The notes: a model not told the origin generated them from the sequence alone. DNA of 64,000 bases from Rhizobium sp. Leaf453 (GCF_001425605.1 NZ_LMRG01000028.1:124001-188000); one strand, 5' to 3'. Shown: positions 34,923 through 43,661, numbered from the stretch's first letter. Program-made: numbers and translations.

Positions 34923-34983
34923 GGATATCGCCAGTTCGTTGACGGATGGACAGCAGACGTCGCGCCGCAAGGCAGCGGGACGT

Positions 34984-35006
34984 GGCGCCGGAACCAGTCC
35001 GGCGCC
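34984..35006 (-). other. Intercistronic stem-loop after the second binding-protein gene
   Basis: A perfect 9-bp stem (GGCGCCGGA / TCCGGCGCC) with loop ACCAG and no T-run lies 12 bp after the stop of the binding-protein gene. It has the same placement and size as the hairpin at 1546-1569 in the first sugar operon. Confidence 0.6.
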
Positions 35007-35018
35007 GTCTGCGTGATC

Positions 35019-36251
35019 TTACTCGAAGATGGCGAAGAAGTTTTCGGCGGCGGCAGCCGTGTCGTCGGAGCCGCTGTTCCAGTATTCATCGACGAAATCG
35101 TCGAGCGCGCCGACTTGCTGCGGCGTCAACACGATCGCCTGATCCGGCACGATCGCACCGGCGCTCATCAGTTCCACACCCTTCTGGGCGCAGGCGTCGA
35201 GTTTCGACTTGTCGACGTCGGAGCGGGCGGGAACAGAGCCCTTCTTCAGCGAGAATTCAACCTGAACGGCCGGGTCCATCACGACTTCGGCGAGCAGCTT
35301 CTGCGCCTTATCGGTTTCAGCATTGCCGGTTTTCGGGAAGTAGAAGGAGTCTGCGATGTAGACCATACCTGGCGATTCCGGAACGATCATGCAGCCGTAA
35401 TCCTTGCCTGCTTCTTTGCCGGCGACGGTGAATTCGCCCTTGGCCCAGTCACCCATGAACTGCACGCCAGCCTTTGCGGTGATCAGCATCGCGGTCGCAT
35501 CGTTCCAGTTGCGGCCGGCAGCACCGTCATCGATATAGCCGTGCAGCTTGTGAAGGATCGCCAGTGTCTTCTTGACACCCTCCACCGAGGCTTCGCTCTT
35601 GTCCTTGTCGACATAGATTTTCAGGAACCCATCAATCCCGACTTGGGACAGAAGCACCATATTGAAGACCTTGGACTGCTGCCAGGGCTGACCGCCCCAG
35701 GCGACAGGCACGAGACCGGCAGCCTTCAGTTTGTCGAGACCGGCAAAGAACTCGTCCCAGGTCTTGGGTTCCTCGGCAATGCCGGCTTTCGCGAAGGCTT
35801 CCTTTGAGTAGAACACCCAGCTTTCGCCATGGGCACCGGTCGGCACGAGGTATGTCTGGCCATCATAGGAGATGAGGTCGAGGATCGACTTGGGCAGCAC
35901 ATCCGCCCATTTGCCGGCCTTGGCGACATCATCGATCGAGTTGAACAGGCCCTGGCTTACGAAATCGGCAGCGGCGAGGCCGATAACGCCCTGCTTGGCG
36001 CCCGGTGGGTCACCGGCGACAACACGGTTCTGGAAGGCTGCGTCCGCGGCCCCGAAGCCGGCGATGGAAGAGTCCTTCCAGACGCCGCCACGCTTTTCGA
36101 ATTCCGTCTTGATGACGTTGATTGCGGCCGCTTCACCGCCAGACGTCCACGACGACAACATTTCGATCGTCGGCTTGTCTTCGGCTTGGGCCGTGGTCAG
36201 GAAACCGGCAAATGCAACACCGGCCAGAAAAAGTTTCATCATGTTCTTCAT
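35019..36251 (-). CDS. Sugar ABC transporter substrate-binding protein, GtsA-like
   Basis: 410-aa periplasmic protein with a signal peptide (MKNMMKLFLAGVAFAGFLTT, cleavage after AQA). The mature start IEMLSSWTSGGEAAAINVIK and VVAGDPPGAKQ match glucose/mannose-type CUT1 binding proteins (GtsA family). Trp-rich pocket stretches such as VAWGGQPWQQSKVFNMVLLS are retained. With GtsB/GtsC-like permeases and a UgpC-type ATPase it forms a complete importer. A hexose or a glucoside is the likely ligand. Confidence 0.95.
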   Translation of the reverse strand: MKNMMKLFLAGVAFAGFLTTAQAEDKPTIEMLSSWTSGGEAAAINVIKTEFEKRGGVWKDSSIAGFGAADAAFQNRVVAGDPPGAKQGVIGLAAADFVSQGLFNSIDDVAKAGKWADVLPKSILDLISYDGQTYLVPTGAHGESWVFYSKEAFAKAGIAEEPKTWDEFFAGLDKLKAAGLVPVAWGGQPWQQSKVFNMVLLSQVGIDGFLKIYVDKDKSEASVEGVKKTLAILHKLHGYIDDGAAGRNWNDATAMLITAKAGVQFMGDWAKGEFTVAGKEAGKDYGCMIVPESPGMVYIADSFYFPKTGNAETDKAQKLLAEVVMDPAVQVEFSLKKGSVPARSDVDKSKLDACAQKGVELMSAGAIVPDQAIVLTPQQVGALDDFVDEYWNSGSDDTAAAAENFFAIFE

Positions 36252-36310
36252 CGTTCCACCTCTTGAAAAGCCCTCTTGGCGGGGCGTTTATCTTTTTTGG
36301 GAGTGATTGA

Positions 36311-37264
36311 TCAGCGATAAATCGGCAGGAGCGCCTGCCGGACGAGCGTCAGCCCGTTTGCAATGTCGCGGACGGGGTTCGGCGCGGCATCGAGTTCGAG
36401 GATCGCCCAGCCTTGGTAGTGACGGTCGCGCAGCAACCGCGCCCAGGCCGGCCAATCGACCCTTCCGAGGCCAAAGCCGCAGAAATAAGGGCGATGGCGA
36501 TCATGGATATGTTCGTCGATCGGGGTATCGGCCGGCATCGGGCCGATTGCATCCTTCCAATGGGCGATGATCATGCGCTCATGGTGGCGGTCGACAAGCT
36601 GCACCGGATCGGAGCCGGCAACGATGACATGCGCCGTATCCGGGCACATATGCACATAGGCCGGATCGGTCAGCATCATCATTAGATCGACATCGCGGGC
36701 GGCGGCAAAGATCGAGTGAGCTTCAGTGTGAAGGGCAAGACGGACGCCCCGCGCATAAAGGGTCGCACCAAGCCGATTGAGGAAGTCGGCGATCACCTTG
36801 GCGCGATCGAAATCATAGAATTCTACCGGCTGGGCACCGAGCGTCTGGCGCAAGGGAGCGCCGATCACCATGATGTCGCTGCCGCAGGCCTTGAGGAAAT
36901 CGGCGTATTTCTCGGCCTTGGCGATGATGGCCGCCTGAGCTTCGGCCTTGGTGAAGTCGCCGGCGGCTTCAAGTTCCGCAAAGAAGCCGCTGCAGAGCGT
37001 CAGCCCTCGGCGCGACAGTTCGCCGGCGAAGGCCTCAACGGAGCCGTAGGTCTTGACCGCATCCTGCCAGTTGAACGGCGAGAAGGTCAGTTCGACGCCG
37101 GTAACGCCGGATGCCTGGACGCTGTCGAGGATCTTGTCCCAGAAGGCCCGGGGTTCGGTGCGGGCATGCTCGATGATGGCGTCATAGTCCTCGACCTCCC
37201 AGAAACCGGGATGGAAGAACGTCACGAGATCAACGCCGAAGCGGAGCTTTTCACCAGTCGTCAT
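36311..37264 (-). CDS. Sugar phosphate isomerase/epimerase family TIM-barrel protein
   Basis: 317-aa xylose isomerase-like TIM barrel (IolE/AP-endonuclease-2 superfamily). Candidate metal ligands are visible in order: a Glu in VELTFSPF near residue 50, an acidic/His pair in LALHTEAHS near residue 183, MCPDTAHVIV near residue 212, IIAHWKDA near residue 239, and AILELDAAPNP near residue 290. It is the first gene of the operon transcribed from the LacI-controlled divergent promoter. The reaction is unknown; pairing with a GMC oxidoreductase suggests processing of an oxidised sugar or glycoside. Confidence 0.85.
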   Translation of the reverse strand: MTTGEKLRFGVDLVTFFHPGFWEVEDYDAIIEHARTEPRAFWDKILDSVQASGVTGVELTFSPFNWQDAVKTYGSVEAFAGELSRRGLTLCSGFFAELEAAGDFTKAEAQAAIIAKAEKYADFLKACGSDIMVIGAPLRQTLGAQPVEFYDFDRAKVIADFLNRLGATLYARGVRLALHTEAHSIFAAARDVDLMMMLTDPAYVHMCPDTAHVIVAGSDPVQLVDRHHERMIIAHWKDAIGPMPADTPIDEHIHDRHRPYFCGFGLGRVDWPAWARLLRDRHYQGWAILELDAAPNPVRDIANGLTLVRQALLPIYR

Positions 37265-37352
37265 GGCCAACCATTCCTTGAGACATGGCACGCCGTTTGC
37301 GAAAACTGTGCTTTCGCATTCCGGAAGCCATGTGATTTCAATGCATTACGCT

Positions 37353-37428
37353 ATGGCAATCGTTTGCCATGACTAGATAATAGACAAGCTTCTTTTTTAC
37401 GCAAGCGGTTTTTGGCAAACGTTTGCTA
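37353..37428. promoter_or_regulatory. Two LacI-type operators in the divergent promoter
   Basis: ATGGCAATCGTTTGCCAT (37353-37370) and TGGCAAACGTTTGCTA (37413-37428) are classic LacI-family palindromes with the central CG and core GGCAAACGTTTGC. They are 59 bp apart centre to centre, between the isomerase-like gene and the lacI-type gene, so DNA looping and control of both directions are plausible. Confidence 0.85.
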
Positions 37429-37484
37429 TGAATCGCAGCTTGCCTTAGAGTTGCAGCTCGAAGCGTCCGGGAAGGAAAACAAAG

Positions 37485-38561
37485 GTGAGTAAAAACAAGG
37501 AGATGCTCGGGGAGGAGCAGTCCGGGCCGCTAATGGCCGATGTGGCAAAACTCGCTGGCGTGGCGATTTCCACAGTCAGCCGGGCGCTGGCAAACCCAGG
37601 ACGCGTGAACGAGAAAACCCGCGCCAAGATCGATGCCGCCGCCAAGCAGCTTGGCTACACGCCGAATGCCATGGCGCGAGGCCTCAGGGTCGGCAAGTCC
37701 AATATCATCATGATCGTCCTGCCGGGCTCGCTCTATTATGGCGCCTCGCAGATCGTTCCCCAGGTGCTGCAGGCCATCAACAAGTCGCTGCTTCAGAGCG
37801 GCTATACGCTGATGATTGCCAACCTTGCCCGTGACGAAGCCTCCGAGCGGCATATCCTAAACTTGGCTTTCGGCGGCACGGTCCGCGGCACGATCATCCT
37901 GGCTTCCAAGCTGCCGGAACTGGAAGGACGTTCGCTTGCCAATGCCGGCCTGCCGATCGTCTCCATGTTGCTCGATATGAGCGCATCCGGGGTACCGAGT
38001 GTCGTGACCAATGATCGCGAGGCCGTTCGGGATGCAACCGCGGACCTTATTCGCCTCGGTCATCGCCGCTTTTTCTATCTGGCAGGTCCGGAAGGCAACT
38101 ACCACGACGTCGAGCGCTTCGGCGGGGTGCTGGAGGCATTTCGGGAAGGGGGGCTTCCGGAAACGGCAGTGGTTCGTTCAGGCGGCAAGCTTGACTATCA
38201 GCAAGGCTTCGAGATCGGCCTTCAGGCCGCCGACGATTTCGCGGCACTTGCCGAAAAGCCGACGGCTGTCATTGCCACCAGCGATGATATGGCAATCTCC
38301 TTCATGAGCCGGATGAAGGGTATGGGGCTCGCGGTTCCGGACGATCTTTCAATCGTCTCCTTCGATGGTTCCCCTGTCTGCGCCTTCTGTTCGCCGCCAT
38401 TGTCGACGATTGAACAGCCGGCCGAGGAGATGGGCACTGCCGCAGTCGATATGCTTCTTGAAGCCATCGAGGACACCGACGCTCCATCAGCCATGCGAAG
38501 GGTTATTCCCAGTCGACTGATCGTCCGGGAAAGCATGGCTGGTCGGGTGAAATCCGATTGA
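37485..38561 (+). CDS. LacI family transcriptional regulator
   Basis: 358-aa repressor with the HTH at LMADVAKLAGVAISTVSRAL (residues 16-35) and hinge YTPNAMARGLRVG, followed by a sugar-binding effector domain (LSIVSFDGSPVCAFCSPPLS near residue 285). The start is GTG with GGAAGGA upstream. It is divergent from the sugar ABC/isomerase/GMC operon and almost certainly represses it through the two operators at 37353-37428. Confidence 0.95.
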   Translation: MSKNKEMLGEEQSGPLMADVAKLAGVAISTVSRALANPGRVNEKTRAKIDAAAKQLGYTPNAMARGLRVGKSNIIMIVLPGSLYYGASQIVPQVLQAINKSLLQSGYTLMIANLARDEASERHILNLAFGGTVRGTIILASKLPELEGRSLANAGLPIVSMLLDMSASGVPSVVTNDREAVRDATADLIRLGHRRFFYLAGPEGNYHDVERFGGVLEAFREGGLPETAVVRSGGKLDYQQGFEIGLQAADDFAALAEKPTAVIATSDDMAISFMSRMKGMGLAVPDDLSIVSFDGSPVCAFCSPPLSTIEQPAEEMGTAAVDMLLEAIEDTDAPSAMRRVIPSRLIVRESMAGRVKSD

Positions 38562-39044
38562 ATAGGTCGCAGAGTGTTCGAAGCTAGAGCCAGCCGTAAG
38601 GACTTGGAGCTCCGAAAATATTGCGGCCGCTGAGGCAAATCGAGAACAGAAAGGCCGCTCGGTCTAGCGCCTTCAAATCTCAGGCATCTGCGCGCACTTT
38701 TTTCGCGCGTGCGACGTTACCGCAATACTTAGCCTATGAATCGGCTCCTATCGGTGTCCAAATCTGGTTCTGCCGACCCTCAATCGGCCTGACAAAGCGA
38801 CCCTCGAAAACACAAGCAGACGAACGCGCAAATAGCTATGGACCGACCCCGACCTTATCGCGATCCGCAACAGGTTAAACGGCGCACCAGTTAAACGCCT
38901 CGGCTATCGAACGACGGTAAAAGTTTCTGGCAAAAAACGGCTCGCCCACGTTCAACGAGCCGGTTGGCTTGACAGGCCCGCAAGTCGCGCTTCAGCATCA
39001 AATCACAGTATTCAAATGGCAGATATTGGAATCTCGGGTGCTGC
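38562..39044. other. Gene-free stretch after the LacI-type gene
   Basis: No ORF here has a credible start, composition or family resemblance. The only structure seen is CGGCTCG/CGAGCCG, a 7-bp stem around 38939-38963. Base composition is more AT-rich and irregular than in the flanking operons, suggesting decayed or non-coding sequence. Confidence 0.5.
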
Positions 39045-39170
39045 CTAGATGCCAGTCGAGATAAATAGCACGGCCGGCACACCGGCAGCCGCCAAGCACA
39101 GTGCGAAAATGCACATGAGTTTTAGACGTCGCGCTCGCAGCGCTGTCCCATGATCCCATTCATACGCCAT
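39045..39170 (-). CDS. Tiny single-helix membrane protein (41 aa)
   Basis: The ORF starts MAYEWDHGTALRARRLKLMC and ends in a hydrophobic segment (IFALCLAAAGVPAVLFISTGI). A GGAGGA site lies 7 nt before the ATG, which supports translation. The start pattern M-x-Y-[DE]-W-[DN] recurs in the tiny ORF at 40519-40629, suggesting a small family. Basic residues precede the helix, so the N-terminus is predicted to be cytoplasmic. Function unknown. Confidence 0.5.
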   Translation of the reverse strand: MAYEWDHGTALRARRLKLMCIFALCLAAAGVPAVLFISTGI

Positions 39171-39379
39171 ACCGGGGTCCTCCTGTTGGCAAATGAAGCA
39201 CTGAATTTTTCCTCTGTCCATCGAATAGCGACTCGGGCGCGGTTTGCGTGACCGGAAGCCGAACGACCATTTTGACGCGGCCAACTGTTGGCGTGACCCA
39301 AACCGCGCGCAGCGTCATTGCGCCCTGGGGGATAGCCGAAACTTCTGCACGGATTTCAGCACGGGACTGAGGCGCCGAT

Positions 39380-39481
39380 TCAGGCCAGGTTTACGGCCTG
39401 CGCGATCGATACGAGCCAGATGACAATTGCTGCGATCGCAATCATCCGTTCGGGCTGTTTGAGAAAGTGGCGGGTTTCCAT
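39380..39481 (-). CDS. Tiny single-helix membrane protein (33 aa)
   Basis: The peptide starts METRHFLKQPERMIAIAAIV and ends WLVSIAQAVNLA, so nearly two-thirds is one hydrophobic helix preceded by basic residues. A GGAG site lies 8 nt upstream. No family is recognised. The segment 39171-39379 between this and the next tiny ORF holds nothing identifiable. Confidence 0.45.
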   Translation of the reverse strand: METRHFLKQPERMIAIAAIVIWLVSIAQAVNLA

Positions 39482-39572
39482 GATCTGTGCTCCTAAGATA
39501 GGGGAACTCCAGTAGCCGAGATTGGCTTGGCGTCGCGTTACCGAGGAAACAGCAGGGGCAAATGGCAACGTC

Positions 39573-39719
39573 TTAAAGCAGTCGGTAGCCCGTCCACTGC
39601 GTCGGCTGGCTATTGTTGCAATAGCTTGATGCACGTTGCCCAACGCTGTCATCGGCAAGAATTGAACAGATCGGATCGATGGTGAACGCGGCAGCCGCAA
39701 CGCTGATTTTCGTATTCAT
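39573..39719 (-). CDS. Small ORF of 48 aa, possibly exported
   Basis: The frame starts MNTKISVAAAAFTIDPICSI and ends QPTQWTGYRLL. The N-terminus is weakly signal-like, and the rest is Ser/Gln/Asn-rich. The ribosome-binding site is poor. It is listed because it lies in a run of similar tiny minus-strand ORFs; it could be spurious. Confidence 0.25.
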   Translation of the reverse strand: MNTKISVAAAAFTIDPICSILADDSVGQRASSYCNNSQPTQWTGYRLL

Positions 39720-39824
39720 CAATCACTTTCTTTTTCCCGGCGATGCGTTCAAAGAAGCAGCGTAGCCTTCGTGGTATACATGCCAGGAAAGCGTCAGCCG
39801 ATCGATCCACCACAGGTCCGCCCC

Positions 39825-40340
39825 ATGAGCATTGCATTTTACGCCGATTACGTCTCAGACCTCCGGATCCTGTTGACGGAACTTGATAGTGAGCCAGAGG
39901 GTTTTCAGACGTTCGATGCCCGCCTCGAACTGGCAGTGCCGGGCGGCCTCATCGTCTACGAAACAAGGCGTCGCAAGGGGCAGACGGATAGTCTCTATTA
40001 TGGCCGTTCAAGCGACAACGCCGCGAACCAGCGGATTTCTCAAGCTGCGGCTTTCTCGGCGATCGACCGTTTCCTGGCACTCGGCCAGTTCGTCGCGCTC
40101 GCAGGCGACACGGCGTTCGCGGACGAGCAGCGGCGGCCGATCGATCCTCAGTACCCACACTGCGCGGTCAATTTTTCCTATCGAAAGAAGGGGCATCCGT
40201 CGGCGCGCTCGATGCTGATGGTATTCATCGGGCTGAACGACGAGACGGATGCGCTGCGCTACGCTGAAACCATCGCTGGTCCGAACGAGCTCGTTCAAGA
40301 GCGCCCGCACCATTCGGCGCGCTTCCACGAGTGGCGATGA
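39825..40340 (+). CDS. Hypothetical protein, 171 aa
   Basis: Soluble protein of balanced composition starting MSIAFYADYVSDLRILLTEL, with hydrophobic beta-like segments (GGLIVYETRRRKG; RSMLMVFIGLNDETDALRYA) and no signal peptide or membrane helix. An in-frame start further upstream is possible. I do not recognise a family. It is the only longer credible gene in the gene-poor stretch before fixL. The preceding 39720-39824 holds no feature. Confidence 0.55.
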   Translation: MSIAFYADYVSDLRILLTELDSEPEGFQTFDARLELAVPGGLIVYETRRRKGQTDSLYYGRSSDNAANQRISQAAAFSAIDRFLALGQFVALAGDTAFADEQRRPIDPQYPHCAVNFSYRKKGHPSARSMLMVFIGLNDETDALRYAETIAGPNELVQERPHHSARFHEWR

Positions 40341-40342
40341 CT

Positions 40343-40486
40343 TCAATTGTTTTGAGCCACGGACATCGAGGCAGGCGGTCCCGCGCCTCCGCCGTTGCTC
40401 AAGGCGATTGCAGCAAGCAACCCAAGCACCGTCAAAACCGACACAGCCAACGCGATGCCGCATACCTGCTCGATAAAGCGGAGCAT
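40343..40486 (-). CDS. Tiny single-helix membrane protein (47 aa)
   Basis: The peptide starts MLRFIEQVCGIALAVSVLTV and continues LGLLAAIALSNGGGAGP, one long hydrophobic helix, then a Gly/Ser-rich tail. The ribosome-binding site (GGAAC) is weak. Convergent with and 2 bp from the end of the 171-aa hypothetical gene. No function can be given. Confidence 0.35.
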   Translation of the reverse strand: MLRFIEQVCGIALAVSVLTVLGLLAAIALSNGGGAGPPASMSVAQNN

Positions 40487-40518
40487 CGTGGTTCCAATAT
40501 AAGTTTCACTCAGGTCAT

Positions 40519-40629
40519 TCAGACCCTCAGAAAATATACACAAGCGACTAAAATCGAAAACACACTAACAATGAGCAGCCGAAACTCTGCGTGACTTTGA
40601 TGGTCCTTGCCATTCCAATCGTATTTCAT
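40519..40629 (-). CDS. Tiny single-helix membrane protein (36 aa)
   Basis: The peptide starts MKYDWNGKDHQSHAEFRLLI and ends VSVFSILVACVYFLRV, with one C-terminal hydrophobic helix. GGAG lies 9 nt upstream of the ATG. Its N-terminal pattern M-x-Y-[DE]-W-[DN] matches that of the 41-aa ORF at 39045-39170, which supports both. Confidence 0.45.
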   Translation of the reverse strand: MKYDWNGKDHQSHAEFRLLIVSVFSILVACVYFLRV

Positions 40630-41074
40630 TGGTCCGCTCCAGAAGAAAGACCCATCTACTAGCAGGCGACACTTGCGCCGGGCCTGCTTCGTGATTGTTG
40701 GATGGCGGACAAACTTTAACGCTGCTAAGCAGACATCTGCTCTTCCCGGAACTGGTGAAGGCTGCTGCATGGACCAACGCCAAGACTTCAGCCCTCGCCA
40801 TTTGCGACGAGGGCGTAAAGTCTTGGGTTATCAAATGCGCCAGGTCCGCACCTGGCCAGAGTGGTATGCCACAATGATCTCAGATTGTGTGCAAACATGG
40901 CGGTTAGGGTTATCCGGTAGGGTTAAGGCGCCGTGGAAGGAGGGAAGGCATTCCTCGGGCGTCAGAGCCCAGCCCTCCGCGTGGACACTGCATCTTTCGC
41001 CATGCTAGAACCGCGCGCCCACAGGTATCTGTCGGAGATGATCAGGTGAGTATGGTAGTAAGGTCTAGCTTCGA
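40630..41074. other. Gene-free stretch upstream of fixL
   Basis: No credible gene was found in these 445 bp. Two hairpins occur: GCCCTCG with CGAGGGC near 40793-40815, and CCAGGT-CCGC-ACCTGG near 40840-40855. A promoter for fixLJ should lie here, but no box was recognised. Confidence 0.45.
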
Positions 41075-42598
41075 ATGAAGTCGCAGTGGAAAGAGACTTC
41101 GGGGGCAAGCATCGCTTCATTGATTCTCGATCGAAAAATCTCCAGAAGGCAATTGCACCTGCTGGCCCTTCTTGTCATTTGCTTCTCTATTGTCGTCGCA
41201 TTTCAGGTGCGAGGTTTCCTCGATGGTCGTTCGGTGATCGACCTGTTCATTCCGGCAGTCCTCGTGGTTTCCGCAGTCGGAGGGCTTGTTCCGACGCTGG
41301 TGACTGCCGGGCTTTTGTGCGTGGTCGCCACCTTTATCGAGGCCACAAACAGTGCCGCCTATGAACCGTTATGGCCCGAGCTTGCATTGTTCATCGGGAT
41401 CGCGGCAATCATCGCTTTTATGGGCGAGATTTTCAGGACGGCGCTTCTGAAGGCAAAGAGCGCCGAGGAGGCTTTGGATGTCAGGGAAGCGCATCTCAAA
41501 TCGATTTTCGACACCGTCCTCGATGCGACAATCGTCAGCCAGCAGGATGGTACGATCGTTTCCTTCAATGCGGCTGCCGTCAGGCAATTCGGGTACGCCG
41601 AAAATGAAGTTATCGGCCAGAATCTGCGCATGCTGATGCCCCAGCCCTATCGCCAGCAACATGATGGTTACATGAACCGTTATCTCGTCACCGGCGAGAA
41701 GCGGATTATCGGTCTCGATCGCGTCGTCGTCGGCCAGCGCAAGGATGGATCGACCTTTCCGATGAAGCTCGCGGTCGGCGAGATGCGGTCCGGTGGCAAG
41801 CGGTTTTTCACCGGCTTCATTCGCGATCTTACCGAACGACAGGAGTCTGCGGCGCGGCTGGAGGAAATCCAAGGGGAGTTGGCACGTCTCGCCCGGCTCA
41901 ATGAAATGGGAGAAATGGCTTCGACCCTGGCGCATGAGCTCAACCAGCCGCTGTCGGCGATCGCAAACTATGTGCATGGTTGCTCCCGACTGTTGCGTGA
42001 CATGGATACCGATGTCGCGGTGATGATGCGGGACGCCCTGGCTCAAGCGGGAAACCAATCGTTGCGGGCCGGGCAGATCATCAAGCACCTGCGGGAATTC
42101 GTCACCAAGGGCGAGACGGACAAAGCCCCGCAGAACATTCGCCAGCTCGTCGAGGAGGCGGCCGCTCTCGCCTTGGTCGGCTCCCGCGAGAAAGGGGTGA
42201 GGACCGTCTTCGACTATCACCCGGGCGCCGACATGGTGATGGTCGATCGTATCCAGATTCAACAGGTGCTGATCAACCTGATGCGAAACGCCGTCGAGGC
42301 CATGAAGGATGCGCCTGAGAAAGATCTCGTCGTGCGCATTCAACCGGGAGAGCCGGGAGAAGTCCGGATCACCGTCGAGGATACGGGTTTTGGTATCCCG
42401 GAGGAAATCTCGGCGCAGTTGTTCAAGCCATTCACTACGACGAAACCCGGAGGAATGGGCATCGGACTGTCGATATCGAAACGAATCGTCGAAGCCCATG
42501 GCGGAACCATGACCGTGTCGCACACGGCGCGCGGCGGCGCGTGCTTCCAGTTCACCCTGCCGGCCCACGAAGAAAGAGAAGACCATGTCGAAGGATGA
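41075..42598 (+). CDS. fixL: Oxygen-sensing histidine kinase FixL
   Basis: 507-aa membrane haem kinase of the FixLJ system. About four membrane helices lie in residues 28-120. The haem PAS domain follows (residues ~135-255), with proximal His196 in [20 protein letters not shown] and the FixL-specific [20 protein letters not shown]. The phosphoacceptor is His287 in [20 protein letters not shown]. The HATPase domain has [19 protein letters not shown] and [19 protein letters not shown]. Without O2 it autophosphorylates and activates FixJ. It overlaps fixJ by 14 bp. Confidence 0.96.
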   Translation: MKSQWKETSGASIASLILDRKISRRQLHLLALLVICFSIVVAFQVRGFLDGRSVIDLFIPAVLVVSAVGGLVPTLVTAGLLCVVATFIEATNSAAYEPLWPELALFIGIAAIIAFMGEIFRTALLKAKSAEEALDVREAHLKSIFDTVLDATIVSQQDGTIVSFNAAAVRQFGYAENEVIGQNLRMLMPQPYRQQHDGYMNRYLVTGEKRIIGLDRVVVGQRKDGSTFPMKLAVGEMRSGGKRFFTGFIRDLTERQESAARLEEIQGELARLARLNEMGEMASTLAHELNQPLSAIANYVHGCSRLLRDMDTDVAVMMRDALAQAGNQSLRAGQIIKHLREFVTKGETDKAPQNIRQLVEEAAALALVGSREKGVRTVFDYHPGADMVMVDRIQIQQVLINLMRNAVEAMKDAPEKDLVVRIQPGEPGEVRITVEDTGFGIPEEISAQLFKPFTTTKPGGMGIGLSISKRIVEAHGGTMTVSHTARGGACFQFTLPAHEEREDHVEG

Positions 42599-43208
42599 TT
42601 TTACCGTTCACATCGTCGATGACGAGGACGCTGTGCGGAAATCGCTCGCCTTCATGCTGACCATCAACGGATTTGCCGTGCGGGTACACGAATCCGCCAC
42701 GACCTTCGCCCAGTTTGCGCCCGGTGCGCGCCATGCCGTTCTGGTTACGGATCTGCGCATGCCCGACATGACGGGTGTGGACCTGATACGGATTCTGTCC
42801 AAGCTTCCGAACAGGATTCCATCGCTGGTTGTAACGGGACACGGCGATGTGCCGATGGCCGTGGAAGCCATGAAAGCCGGTGCCATCGATTTCATCGAGA
42901 AGCCGTTCGAAGATACCGTCATCATCGAAGCCATCCGGCGGGCCGCCGAGCAGTTGCACGACAAGACCGTCATGACCGATTCCGTGGCGGATGTGCGCGA
43001 CAGGCTGGCAACGCTCAGTGACCGTGAACGGCAGGTTCTGTCCGCCGTTGTCGCCGGCTTGCCGAACAAGTCGATTGCCTATGATCTCGACATCAGCCCG
43101 CGCACGGTCGAGGTGCATCGCTCGAATGTCATGGCGAAAATGAAGGCGAAGAGTCTTCCCGAACTCGTGCGCATGGTCCTTGCAGCGGGCTTTACCTCGC
43201 CAGCGTGA
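42585..43208 (+). CDS. fixJ: Response regulator FixJ
   Basis: 207-aa two-domain regulator. The receiver (residues 1-~125) has acidic pocket D12/D13, phosphoacceptor D56 in [11 protein letters not shown], and K106 in [11 protein letters not shown]. The LuxR-type HTH is [20 protein letters not shown] with [20 protein letters not shown]. When phosphorylated by FixL under low oxygen it activates fixK-type promoters. A candidate site is at 43649-43661, upstream of fixK. Confidence 0.97.
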   Translation: MSKDDFTVHIVDDEDAVRKSLAFMLTINGFAVRVHESATTFAQFAPGARHAVLVTDLRMPDMTGVDLIRILSKLPNRIPSLVVTGHGDVPMAVEAMKAGAIDFIEKPFEDTVIIEAIRRAAEQLHDKTVMTDSVADVRDRLATLSDRERQVLSAVVAGLPNKSIAYDLDISPRTVEVHRSNVMAKMKAKSLPELVRMVLAAGFTSPA

Positions 43209-43310
43209 TTCTTCGAGACGCAATTGATCGAGAACAAGGCGGCGCTAACGTTCGCAGGTTATCTGATCGTCTGCCGCACGCGTTCCGGCTGCGGATAACG
43301 GACAATAAAA

Positions 43311-43655
43311 TTGCAAACGCCTCAGCCCATCGTCGCGATCGCCAGTGATGACGCCTTGCTGCGTTCATTGGCGTTTGCGCTGGGCGTCGAGGGATATGCC
43401 GTTCAACCCTGCGGGTCCTGGCAGGCGGCGCGCGACCTGATCCCCCGGTCGGCATGCGTGATCGTCGATGTCGATATCTGCCGCAAGGAGGTGGAGGCCA
43501 GAAAAGCGCTGCTGGAGCCGGAAAATCGTATCGTTATGCTCACCGACGGCATGCCGCAACCGGACGTCGCCGCCACCATCCGCCTGATCCCCAAGCCGCT
43601 GGATGGGAGCGATATCGTCGCGGGCGTCAGGCACTTCGATCGGGCACGTACGTAA
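43311..43655 (+). CDS. FixT-like single-domain receiver protein
   Basis: 114-aa lone receiver domain, probably starting at TTG. All classic receiver positions are kept: D13/D14 (IASDDALLRSLAF), D53 (CVIVDVDI), T78 (MLTDG) and K95 (IPKPL). It also has three cysteines, C34, C49 and C57. FixT proteins of Sinorhizobium and Caulobacter are receiver-like inhibitors of FixL, and the Caulobacter one binds an Fe-S cluster through a three-cysteine motif. Position between fixJ and fixK fits that role. The assignment is inference from size, fold, cysteines and context. Confidence 0.6.
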   Translation: MQTPQPIVAIASDDALLRSLAFALGVEGYAVQPCGSWQAARDLIPRSACVIVDVDICRKEVEARKALLEPENRIVMLTDGMPQPDVAATIRLIPKPLDGSDIVAGVRHFDRART

Positions 43656-43661
43656 AAACCC
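43649..43661 (+). promoter_or_regulatory. Candidate FixJ box upstream of fixK
   Basis: TACGTAAAAACCC, ~75 bp before the fixK start, resembles the TACGTA-rich FixJ sites described for rhizobial fixK promoters. It overlaps the last codons of the FixT-like gene. The match is by eye only. Confidence 0.35.

Noticed and set aside
38621..38878. 85-codon plus-strand ORF after the LacI-type gene
   Set aside because: Biased Arg/Ser/Thr composition, no ribosome-binding site and no family resemblance.
40864..41000. Minus-strand frame that reads like a natural protein (VHAEGWALTPEECLPSFHGA)
   Set aside because: It has no start codon: an in-frame stop lies directly upstream. No homology is recognised. 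It may be a gene remnant but is too short to support.
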